Shown here one piece after another: positions 44,473-51,278 of a stretch of 64,000 bases of DNA. Source of the stretch: Rhodobacterales bacterium (GTDB lineage: Bacteria; Pseudomonadota; Alphaproteobacteria; Rhodobacterales; Rhodobacteraceae); assembly GCA_002748285.1 (NCBI GenBank), contig PDSA01000028.1:1-64000 (forward strand), written 5' to 3'. The first letter of the stretch is position 1; each line of letters opens with the position of its first letter. The notes under the pieces were generated by a model, which saw nothing but the letters and a program-made list of their open reading frames with translations, searched no databases and was not told where the DNA came from. The position numbers and the translations under genes were made by a program.

Positions 44473-46440
44473 ATGACCTATCCGCATGGAGGGGCTGATG
44501 AAATTTGGCGAGATGGCGTTGGTGCGGCGCATAACCCAAGAAAGGCTGAGATTCGGGCTTGGGGCCGGGAAATTGAAACGGCTGTGGGTGCGCCCTTGGT
44601 GCGTTATAACGCTCTGAAAGATGCGTTGGAATCGACCCGCGCCGCGACTGACGTGGGGACGTTGTGGAACATTGCCGGTGCGGCTTATGAGGAATGCGCT
44701 CCGGGGGCGGCTGATTTTGAATTCTTGACAGCGGGCGGCGTCAAATTGCGTCCGCAAAATGGAACGATCAGGAATGTTGCCCTTCCACCGCGCCCGGCCA
44801 AGGCAACGGCAGTGTCACTGGCTGAGGCGGTGGCGATGTCGCGCGATTTGACAGCGATGGGGGGCTATGCCGCACTGGCGGGAGTGACTGGCGGTAATGC
44901 ATACGCGGATTACACTGTAACCAATTCCGGTGATGACCCCGAAAACCCGCAGCCGGGTTCACTGCGGTGGGCCATCGAGCAGGCCCGCGAGGCTGGCGGT
45001 GGTGTGATCAATATTCATCCTGATTATCGGCAATTTGAGTTTCATCTTCGTGGGCCGATCTACGTTCCCGCCAATATAACGATTGCGGCGATGGGCCGGA
45101 ATGCTCGGTTTTTCGCGCCGCATGACTTTAATTTTTTGCGGTTGGAAAAAGAAAATATCATCCTGAGATGCCTGTCGATTAAAGGTGTAGCTGCCGAGGG
45201 AGCGGGTAGTGGCGATCTGCCACCTGGTGCCGAAAGCGGTGGCGATTTGCTGCGGGTTGATGCCGCGCAGGCGGGCCGGACTTGGGTTTCAGAATGCACG
45301 ATCGCTGGCGCTCCTGGTGACGGAATGTGTGATATTGTGACGTTAGGGCGGCCCGTGATTAAAAGGCGCACATCTTTCGATCGGTGCCTTTTCCTCGGCC
45401 CATCGCCGCGCGGAATATTAATTGGTTCGCTTTACTGTAGCGAAAATGACGATGCAGCCTATTGCGAGGCGGCGCTGACCACCACGCCGCAAATTGAGGT
45501 GGACTTTCAAAACTGCGCTTTTGTGGGAGTTGGTGAGCGTGCGCCTAAGGTCACATTGTTAGGCCGCGCCGATATGATTGGTTGCGTCAATATTTTGCAG
45601 GATCAGGATGATCGAGCAACTGGTAACGTTTGTTCGGCCTATGGGGCAAAAAGTTATACCGGTGGACAACTTTATGCAAACGGTTGCATCGGAATGTCCT
45701 GGCGTGGCGCCGGGCGCATTGCCTACGGCGCGCACCTTCCCCAAGGCAGCGTCGCTTGGGGAACAGTCGCGGCTAATGGTGAGGGCGCCGCCCGGGTGGT
45801 GGGTTCATACATTAAGGCCGGCGTGACCATTGCAGAGCGCAATGCTGGCAATGTCGCCGATCCAGTGTACCCCTTTGCAGGCCCATTGATCACCGATACA
45901 CCGGCTGGTCATCAGGCGCGGATTGAAGAAGTTTTGGGAACAGCGGGTGCGGAGCGAATTAGCCCGTTAGCGGGCCAGTTTATGTTTGTTGATGGCGAAA
46001 CCAGTATCGCCGATGGTGTTCGGGCGCATGGGATTGGCGCAGCTGGTGGTGGTTTGTGGGTTCGGTTCGGTTATGAGGCCAGAACTGAACGCGCTCCGGC
46101 TCCGCCTGCTGGTCGGGTGGAACTGAGGCTAAGCGCGGATGAGGTCGCCACAGTCACACCTCCGGCATTGGCTGGGACGTTATTTTTGTTTCGAAACTAT
46201 AAAACCTCGCCGGACCATACCCGCTCCGGCGGCGTTTATTATGATGTTGGAACATCGCCTACGGGCCTTGAATTGACCAATGGGACCGGGTCAAAATTTG
46301 ACGTTGTTTCCGATATTGATCTTAACGCCACGCCTGGCGCCGATGGCAATGTAACCCTAAGCATTCGCTCCGGCGCGATCCAGATAGAAAACCGCTCCGG
46401 CGGCGCGAGCGACTTTTTGATAATCTTTGGTGCGGTGTGA
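44473..46440 (+). CDS. Tailspike with right-handed beta-helix (pectate-lyase-like)
   Basis: A 655-residue protein. After an N-terminal adaptor (1-100), the region GSLRWAIEQAREAGGGVINIHPDY and FHLRGPIYVPANITIAAMGRNARF followed by FNFLRLEKENIILRCLSIKGV (about residues 155-240) has the ladder pattern of polysaccharide lyase family 1 beta-helices. The end (about 530-655) is beta-rich and probably a trimer tip. It probably binds and cleaves host capsule or exopolysaccharide. Catalytic Arg/Asp residues cannot be assigned by eye. Confidence 0.8.
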   Translation: MTYPHGGADEIWRDGVGAAHNPRKAEIRAWGREIETAVGAPLVRYNALKDALESTRAATDVGTLWNIAGAAYEECAPGAADFEFLTAGGVKLRPQNGTIRNVALPPRPAKATAVSLAEAVAMSRDLTAMGGYAALAGVTGGNAYADYTVTNSGDDPENPQPGSLRWAIEQAREAGGGVINIHPDYRQFEFHLRGPIYVPANITIAAMGRNARFFAPHDFNFLRLEKENIILRCLSIKGVAAEGAGSGDLPPGAESGGDLLRVDAAQAGRTWVSECTIAGAPGDGMCDIVTLGRPVIKRRTSFDRCLFLGPSPRGILIGSLYCSENDDAAYCEAALTTTPQIEVDFQNCAFVGVGERAPKVTLLGRADMIGCVNILQDQDDRATGNVCSAYGAKSYTGGQLYANGCIGMSWRGAGRIAYGAHLPQGSVAWGTVAANGEGAARVVGSYIKAGVTIAERNAGNVADPVYPFAGPLITDTPAGHQARIEEVLGTAGAERISPLAGQFMFVDGETSIADGVRAHGIGAAGGGLWVRFGYEARTERAPAPPAGRVELRLSADEVATVTPPALAGTLFLFRNYKTSPDHTRSGGVYYDVGTSPTGLELTNGTGSKFDVVSDIDLNATPGADGNVTLSIRSGAIQIENRSGGASDFLIIFGAV

Positions 46441-46449
46441 GGTTTTGGT

Positions 46450-46758
46450 ATGACTGATAATGGTTTGGTTGCGGTTTTTGCTGGGATGAAGGATCAAATT
46501 GCGCTGCTGGCCTTTTCGGGGGTTGGCGGCGCGTTTTTTCGCGTAGTCCTCGCGCCAGAAGGGCGCTGGAAGCGGCGCATTATTCAAGGGGTCGCCGGAT
46601 CGCTATCGGCGGTGTTTCTGGGCGGTGTTTTGGCGCATGTGATCGACAACATCACGGGGGCCGGGGCGCTGTCATACTTAGCTGGCGGCTTCTTGATGGG
46701 GAGCGGCGGCGAGGTCGCAGTTAAGGCGCTGCAAGACAGGCTGTTGGCAAAGAAATGA
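46450..46758 (+). CDS. Holin-like membrane protein
   Basis: A 102-residue protein with hydrophobic segments at about residues 14-32, 45-65 and 70-88, short charged ends (C-terminus LQDRLLAKK) and a position just before the endolysin genes. This suits a class I holin, which opens the inner membrane at lysis. It overlaps the next gene by 4 bases. Confidence 0.7.
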   Translation: MTDNGLVAVFAGMKDQIALLAFSGVGGAFFRVVLAPEGRWKRRIIQGVAGSLSAVFLGGVLAHVIDNITGAGALSYLAGGFLMGSGGEVAVKALQDRLLAKK

Positions 46759-46955
46759 ACATCATCTTAATCATGGTCAATATCATTGCCGTAGCGATCA
46801 TTTTTAGGCTATGGACCCGCGCCCACGAAAAGGCTGCCCGGACGGACCCGTGGTCAAAAACAACGGCGGTCTGCTACGGGATTTGCGCCTTGGCCATTCT
46901 CGCGCCGCTGTTGCTGTTTGATTTCGCTTATTGGGGTGGCCCCCCGCCCCGTTGA
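46755..46955 (+). CDS. Small two-span membrane protein of the lysis cassette
   Basis: A 66-residue protein with two hydrophobic helices (MNIILIMVNIIAVAIIFRLW and ICALAILAPLLLFDFAYW) separated by a charged loop. It may be a second holin or an antiholin. The following 151 bp hold only a small hairpin (CCACCC/GGGTGG, 47028-47047). Confidence 0.65.
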   Translation: MNIILIMVNIIAVAIIFRLWTRAHEKAARTDPWSKTTAVCYGICALAILAPLLLFDFAYWGGPPPR

Positions 46956-47106
46956 TCATTTTTCTGCCGGTCCTTTGGTTGGCGAAAAACTGAGGCTCTG
47001 GCCTTTCACGCACAAAAGCAATCCGAACCACCCTCGTATTTGGGTGGGGAATCTCAGGCGCAGCGCTCAATGCCTGTTCCTGTTTTGGAATTGTTAGGAG
47101 GATGAA

Positions 47107-47811
47107 ATGAGACAGATACCAACCGACTGGAGGCGCATTCAGCGCCGCCTTGCTGAACTTGGGTTCGACCCCGGCCCGATTGACGGGCTGCGCGGCCCCA
47201 GAACGGATGCTGCGGTGGTGGCGTTCAAGCGGTCAATCGGCTTGCGCCCCCGCCCATATGTCGGGCCTTTGACGCTTGCCGCACTGTTTGAGGCTGGGCC
47301 GGCTGCCCTGATCAGCAAAGGCGGCACTGAACTGCCATGGATGATTGCCGCTCAGGATGTCCGGGGGCTTCACGAGGCACGGGACACCGCCCTTTTGAGC
47401 CACTGGTTCGACAGGTCCCTGTCGTGGATCGACCCGCGCGAGGTCGCTTGGTGCGGTGCTTTCGTCGCCACCTGCCACAAGATTGCAGATCCTGGCATTG
47501 CACTGCCAGATAACCCGCTTGGTGCGCGTAACTGGCTTGCGTTTGGCCGGTCGTGCAGCCCGGTATTTGGCGCAACGCTGGTATTTTGGCGGGGCAAACG
47601 CACGGGCTGGAAGGGGCATGTTGGCTTCTACACCGGCGAGGACGCCACACATTATCACGTCCTCGGGGGCAATCAATCAAACGCGGTCACAGTCACCCGC
47701 GTTGCCAAGCGGCGGCTGTTGGCGGCCCGCTGGCCGGATGGTGTGGACGTGACAGGCCGTAAAATTCTCCTGAACGCCAAAGGCGTTCCGATCACCGGAA
47801 ATGAGGCATAG
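47107..47811 (+). CDS. Endolysin: peptidoglycan-binding domain plus NlpC/P60-CHAP-like peptidase
   Basis: A 234-residue lysis enzyme. Residues 1-65 form a peptidoglycan-binding module (IQRRLAELGFDPGPIDGLRG). The catalytic part, of the TIGR02594 type, has Cys116 (VAWCGAFVATC) and His171 (WKGHVGFYTGE). No signal peptide, so release depends on the holin. GGAGG precedes the ATG. Confidence 0.9.
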   Translation: MRQIPTDWRRIQRRLAELGFDPGPIDGLRGPRTDAAVVAFKRSIGLRPRPYVGPLTLAALFEAGPAALISKGGTELPWMIAAQDVRGLHEARDTALLSHWFDRSLSWIDPREVAWCGAFVATCHKIADPGIALPDNPLGARNWLAFGRSCSPVFGATLVFWRGKRTGWKGHVGFYTGEDATHYHVLGGNQSNAVTVTRVAKRRLLAARWPDGVDVTGRKILLNAKGVPITGNEA

Positions 47812-47813
47812 CC

Positions 47814-48098
47814 ATGTTCAAAATTCTGCGCCGAATTATCCTTGGCGGCCGATCAGACAAGCGCGAGGCCGCGTGGTTCGTGTTCTTTCTGATAAACATG
47901 GTTTTGGCATGGGCCGTTTGGCAGGAAAGCAGCGGGGTTGATATGCCGCAGACCTGGGCCTTTCTGGTGGTCTCATGGCCAGTCGCCTTAACGGCGGTGA
48001 TCGGGGTGCATGTCCAGCACTTTCATGCGCAAGCATTGGCTGATCGCGCTTTGGCCAAGTTTGGGGAGGGGGCAGGTTATGATGTCGGTGGTGATTAG
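47814..48098 (+). CDS. Small membrane protein of the lysis cassette
   Basis: A 94-residue protein with two hydrophobic segments (about residues 20-37 and 47-66) and charged ends. It lies two bases after the endolysin stop and overlaps the spanin gene by 20 bases. Holin or lysis accessory role likely. Confidence 0.65.
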   Translation: MFKILRRIILGGRSDKREAAWFVFFLINMVLAWAVWQESSGVDMPQTWAFLVVSWPVALTAVIGVHVQHFHAQALADRALAKFGEGAGYDVGGD

Positions 48099-48468
48099 CG
48101 TTTTGGGTCGCCTGTTCGGGGGTGTTCTGTTCCGCAATCGAACAACAGCCGCGATCACGGGCGTTCTGATCGTCGGGCTGGCGCTGTTTGTTTGGCACAA
48201 GCTGGACAAAGGTAGCGCCGTGCGGGCGGCGGTTAGCGAGTATGTCGCGGCCGCTGAAATCACCGCGCTGAAAGCCCAAATTGCCGAAGCAAACCGGCTG
48301 GCGCAGGTCGCTTCTGAGGCTGCGCAGCGGCTCGATGAGCGGGCGCAGGCCGTGGAGGGTGAGGCTGTGAGGCTGGCTGCTGAAATCAAACAATATGAGG
48401 CTGAAAATGCGCTTCCAACATCTTGCCGCCTTAGCCCTGATCTTGCTCGCCGGTTGCGCGGGAACTGA
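48079..48468 (+). CDS. Inner-membrane spanin subunit (Rz-like)
   Basis: A 129-residue protein with one N-terminal membrane helix (TAAITGVLIVGLALFVWHKL, about residues 23-42) followed by a long periplasmic coiled coil (AAAEITALKAQIAEANRLAQ and on to about residue 110). This is the layout of i-spanins, which pull the outer membrane to the inner at the end of lysis. The last 62 bases overlap the lipoprotein partner in another frame, as in Rz/Rz1. Confidence 0.8.
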   Translation: MMSVVISVLGRLFGGVLFRNRTTAAITGVLIVGLALFVWHKLDKGSAVRAAVSEYVAAAEITALKAQIAEANRLAQVASEAAQRLDERAQAVEGEAVRLAAEIKQYEAENALPTSCRLSPDLARRLRGN

Positions 48469-48706
48469 TCGCGCTGCGGAGGTCCGAGGCCAGCTTGAGG
48501 CCACCCGCATACTGCCCGATCTGCCCGGCCATTGCCGCCGCCTGATCCGCAGTGGTGTGCGAGCTGGTGAGCGGCTGGACATTGCCTTGCTCAAGACCGA
48601 TGCAGCACTCGCCCAGCAGCACAAACACACCCGGATTTGCGCTGAATGGTATGACGAGCTGCGCGATGGTTTTGCCCGCGACAAGGCATATCAGGGCCCA
48701 TCATAG
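48407..48706 (+). CDS. Outer-membrane spanin lipoprotein (Rz1-like)
   Basis: A 99-residue lipoprotein: MRFQHLAALALILLAGCAG has a lipobox (LLAGC, Cys 17). The mature part is helical with conserved-looking LPGHCRRLIRSGVRAGERLD. It begins inside the Rz-like gene in a different frame, with GAGG six bases before its ATG. The overlap and signal identify it as the o-spanin. Confidence 0.78.
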   Translation: MRFQHLAALALILLAGCAGTDRAAEVRGQLEATRILPDLPGHCRRLIRSGVRAGERLDIALLKTDAALAQQHKHTRICAEWYDELRDGFARDKAYQGPS

Positions 48707-48771
48707 AATGGCGAGGATTGAGGCATAGCGGCCACCTTGCCCAAGGTGGGCCATTTTGGTATTCTCACCGA

Positions 48772-49146
48772 ATGGAACCCGCGATAGCCATAATAACCTG
48801 CGCCGCTCTTCTCGCCGTCGATGGTGATACGGTTAGATGTGACGGCCAGCTCTTGCGCCCGATGGGCGATGGAGCGCCCTATGTTTCTGGCTTTGACACA
48901 CCAGAGCTGAGCCGAAACGCTGATTGCCCGGAAGAAAACCACTTGGGTCTGAAAGCCGCGTTGCGCATGTCCGAGCTGATCCAAACGCCGGGGTTGCGGA
49001 TTGAGGATTCAGGGCAAAAAGACGCATTTGGACGGCCTCTTGTGCGGCTGCGCTTGCCTGATGGGCGCACCATAGGGTCAATCCTGCTAGCCGAGGGGCT
49101 GGCGCGAGAATGGACACCAGACTATCGGGCAAATTGGTGCAAATAA
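48772..49146 (+). CDS. Thermonuclease-like (SNase) protein
   Basis: A 124-residue protein with a short hydrophobic start (MEPAIAIITCAALLAV) and the staphylococcal-nuclease pattern DGDTVRCDG, GFDTPELSR, then DAFGRPLVRLRLPDGRTIGSILLAEGLAREW. The catalytic Arg (first) would be in the GFDTPE region, where R is missing, so activity is unclear. Last rightward gene of the prophage; probably cargo or host-DNA breakdown. Confidence 0.75.
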   Translation: MEPAIAIITCAALLAVDGDTVRCDGQLLRPMGDGAPYVSGFDTPELSRNADCPEENHLGLKAALRMSELIQTPGLRIEDSGQKDAFGRPLVRLRLPDGRTIGSILLAEGLAREWTPDYRANWCK

Positions 49147-49164
49147 CGGGCTCACTTCCCCCAA

Positions 49165-49200
49165 AAAGGCCCGCCCCCTGTGTTTAGAGGGCGGGCTTTT
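49165..49200 (+). terminator. Terminator of the late operon
   Basis: GCCCGCCC (49169-49176) pairs with GGGCGGGC (49189-49196), followed by TTTT; 20 bases after the nuclease stop codon. Confidence 0.9.
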
Positions 49201-49202
49201 GG

Positions 49203-49340
49203 CTATTTTTTCATCCAAGACAGGTCCAATTTAGCGTTTTCGCCAGCCATTTTTTTAGCTTCCCGCTGGGCAATTTCGCTTGCGCCGCAGGATGTGGCGA
49301 CATGCGCAAACGTCTTGCGGCGGCCCTCTTCGCCAATCAC
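49203..49340 (-). CDS. Possible small protein on the minus strand near attR
   Basis: A 45-residue frame with a GTG start, VIGEEGRRKTFAHVATSCGA early on and KLDLSWMKK at the end, with protein-like composition. No clear ribosome-binding site; it may be the remnant of a larger gene. Between 49341 and 49509 I see only the integrase-type sites. Confidence 0.4.
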   Translation of the reverse strand: MIGEEGRRKTFAHVATSCGASEIAQREAKKMAGENAKLDLSWMKK

Positions 49341-49456
49341 GATTGGAACCCAAAGCCCTGCAATTTTGGATCAAGAGTGAAGCCAAAGTGCGTTTTCAAA
49401 CGCGGTCCACTCTCATCGTAAGTTATTGATTTGTTTGAAAGCTTATAGCCTGTTCA

Positions 49457-49467
49457 TGTGGTCCACA
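49457..49467. promoter_or_regulatory. Palindrome TGTGGTCCACA, candidate integrase arm or excisionase site (right)
   Basis: The same palindrome as at 15319-15329, here extended to ATGTGG-T-CCACAT, 42 bp inside the attR core. A partial copy GCGGTCCAC is at 49402-49410. Confidence 0.5.
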
Positions 49468-49509
49468 TGACCCCTCTTTTATACGGGTAAAACGACGATA
49501 TTTGTTGAT

Positions 49510-49525
49510 CGTGTGGGGGCACCAT
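49510..49525 (+). repeat. attR core (16-bp direct repeat)
   Basis: CGTGTGGGGGCACCAT, identical to the tRNA-Thr 3' end at 15240-15255. Only the last part of the tRNA is present here. Confidence 0.9.
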
Positions 49526-49599
49526 ATCAATCACCCCATTTGTTGGTTTTAAGCGGGTTTATTTAAAACCGAGCATTCTGTTGGGCCGGTTCAGCCCCC

Positions 49600-50388
49600 T
49601 TATGTCTTCCAATCCGGGTCGCGCTTTTGCAAAAATGCCTCAATCCCTTCAGCCGTATCGCGCATCATCATATTCTGCGCCATCACCTCAGCCGTGAAAT
49701 CATAAGCCTGATCCAAAGGCAGTTGCAGTTGATCATAAAACGCCGATTTGCCAATCTTCAGCGCCCCGTCCATTTTCGCCGCCAGCTTACCCGCCAGTGC
49801 GTTCACTGCGTTTTCTAACCCATCTGCGGCCACTGCATGGTTGATCAGTCCCAGCTCGGCGGCGCGTTCGGCGGTGATGAAATCGCCGGTGGTCAGCATT
49901 TCAAACGCCTGTTTGCGGCCAATATTGCGGGTCAGAGCCACCATCGGCGTGGCGCAAAACAGCCCGATATTGATGCCATTCACCCCAAAACGCGTGCTTT
50001 CAGTGGCAATTGCCAGATCGCAACTGGCCACCAGCTGACACCCCGCCGCCGTGGCGATGCCATGGACTTGCGCGATCACCGGCTGGGGGATACGGGTCAG
50101 GCTCTGCATCAGATGGCCGCAGCGGGTGAACAGATCGTGGAAATAGGCGGCGCCGCCATCGGCAGCATCGCGCCCGGCGGTCATTTGTTTCAGGTCATGG
50201 CCGGCACAAAACACCTTGCCCGCGCCTTTTAAAACCACCACTTTGCTGTCGCGATCACCGGCCAGATCATCCAGCTGGGCTTGCAGCGCCGCCAGCATTT
50301 CATCCGAGAGCGCGTTCAGATTGCCGGGGCTGTTCAGGGTCAGGGTGCAAATGCCGCCGCTATCATGGCGCAAAATCAGGTCGTTCAT
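49600..50388 (-). CDS. Enoyl-CoA hydratase/isomerase family protein
   Basis: A 262-residue crotonase-fold protein: oxyanion-hole segments KVFCAGHDLKQM (about residues 57-68) and HGIATAAGCQLVASCDLAIA (about 102-121). The usual catalytic Glu pair of enoyl-CoA hydratase 1 is not clear (CQLVASCD, ATESTRFGVNGINIGLF), and the sequence is closer to the ECHDC3-like group, whose substrate is unsure. Start at 50388 has GAGGACA upstream. Confidence 0.88.
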   Translation of the reverse strand: MNDLILRHDSGGICTLTLNSPGNLNALSDEMLAALQAQLDDLAGDRDSKVVVLKGAGKVFCAGHDLKQMTAGRDAADGGAAYFHDLFTRCGHLMQSLTRIPQPVIAQVHGIATAAGCQLVASCDLAIATESTRFGVNGINIGLFCATPMVALTRNIGRKQAFEMLTTGDFITAERAAELGLINHAVAADGLENAVNALAGKLAAKMDGALKIGKSAFYDQLQLPLDQAYDFTAEVMAQNMMMRDTAEGIEAFLQKRDPDWKT

Positions 50389-50447
50389 CTTGTCCTCGCT
50401 GTTGTTTTCAGAAACTGTAGGCGGCGAAGGCGAAAAGGAAAAGCAAA

Positions 50448-50867
50448 ATGCCATTAAAAATGACAATCCCGGAGCTGGAGCAATTTTTGAAGGCCCAATT
50501 CCCGCAAGTGGCGGAGGATTTTCGCATCCTATCGCTGGCAGAAAATGCGGCCGAGGTTGAGATGGTCATTTCCGAGCAAAACCTGCGCCCCGGCGGTACG
50601 GTTTCAGGCCCCAGCATGTTTGCGCTGGCCGATCTGGCGTTTTACATCGCGCTGCTGGCGATGATTGGCCCCAAAGCGCTGGCGGTGACCACCAATGCGT
50701 CGATTGATTTTATGCGCAAACCGGCGGCGGGGCAGGGCTTGGTTGGCACGGCGCGGATCTTGAAGTTGGGACGGGTGTTGGCGGTGGGCGATGTGCTGAT
50801 CTGCGCCAAAGGGCAGGATCAGCCGGTGGCGCGGGCCAGCATGACCTATGCGATTCCGCCGAAATAG
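50448..50867 (+). CDS. PaaI-type hotdog thioesterase
   Basis: A 139-residue hotdog protein with LRPGGTVSGPSMFALADLAFYIALLA and the strand NASIDFMRKPAAGQGLVGTARI. It would hydrolyse an acyl-CoA in the cytoplasm. It is divergent from the enoyl-CoA hydratase-like gene, with 59 bp between their starts, so both may serve the same acyl-CoA pathway. Confidence 0.85.
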   Translation: MPLKMTIPELEQFLKAQFPQVAEDFRILSLAENAAEVEMVISEQNLRPGGTVSGPSMFALADLAFYIALLAMIGPKALAVTTNASIDFMRKPAAGQGLVGTARILKLGRVLAVGDVLICAKGQDQPVARASMTYAIPPK

Positions 50868-50881
50868 CCAAGCTCACAAGG

Positions 50882-50913
50882 CAAAAAAAGGGGGCCAGGG
50901 AGTGCCTGGCCCC
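50882..50913 (-). terminator. Terminator of the DUF1127 gene
   Basis: Read on the minus strand, GGGGCCAGG and CCTGGCCCC pair around CACTC, followed by CTTTTTTT; 30 bases after the DUF1127 stop. It may also slow rightward transcripts. Confidence 0.85.
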
Positions 50914-50942
50914 AGGAAGAGGTTCTGGAAAGGGCGGGGATG

Positions 50943-51173
50943 TCAGCCCTGCCAGAACTTACGCTTGGCCTCCGTATAAGCCTGAGCGTGGCTGAGACCG
51001 ATGTCCTCTAATTGTTCATCGGTCAATTCTTTCAGGGCGCGCCGGGTACGGATGCGCATATCCCAAATCAGCAACGTGTTCGCCAGACGGACCACCAGAT
51101 GCGCCCAGGTCGATTGCGGAATCCGGGCTTGAAATTCGGGGCAGGTGCTGAGGGTGTTTTCAGTGCAGGTCAT
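50943..51173 (-). CDS. DUF1127 small protein
   Basis: A 76-residue protein with the C-terminal DUF1127 motif: RTRRALKELTDEQLEDIGLSHAQAYTEAKRKFW. Family members in Rhodobacterales act in phosphate, RNA or stress control. A TATAAT box (51188 to 51183) lies only 10 bases before the ATG at 51173, so the mRNA leader is very short or absent. Confidence 0.88.
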   Translation of the reverse strand: MTCTENTLSTCPEFQARIPQSTWAHLVVRLANTLLIWDMRIRTRRALKELTDEQLEDIGLSHAQAYTEAKRKFWQG

Positions 51174-51182
51174 GGCGATCAC

Positions 51183-51278
51183 ATTATATTGTATTGATAC
51201 AAAGAAGGGTTTGTGTTACGAGTTACGGATACAATACGAATCCACCGGCGTCTATTGAAAGATTGTAATGAATACAAT
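51183..51278. promoter_or_regulatory. Divergent promoter region with TTGTAT/ATACAA boxes
   Basis: Palindrome TTGTAT-TG-ATACAA at 51189-51202, a half box ATACAAT at 51229-51235, and ATTGTA-N5-TACAAT at 51262-51278 overlapping the start codon of the MocR gene. MocR/GntR proteins usually bind repeated boxes of this size in their own promoters. Control of both the DUF1127 gene and the MocR gene is inferred. Confidence 0.6.

Larger units (their letters stand above)
15240..49525. mobile_element. Complete siphovirus-type prophage integrated in tRNA-Thr
   Basis: The element is bounded by a 16-bp direct repeat, CGTGTGGGGGCACCAT, at 15240-15255 (inside the intact tRNA) and 49510-49525. Between the repeats are a tyrosine integrase, a lysogeny control region, early genes, a replication gene, a full HK97-type head and tail module and a lysis cassette. 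Genes left of about 21000 run mainly left; genes right of 21899 run mainly right. Tail-chaperone and peptidase genes resemble gene transfer agent genes, but the integrase, repressor and attachment sites mark a true temperate phage. Confidence 0.95.

Noticed and set aside
47028..47047. Hairpin CCACCC/GGGTGG before the endolysin gene.
   Set aside because: Short stem, large loop and no T-run; not enough to call a terminator.
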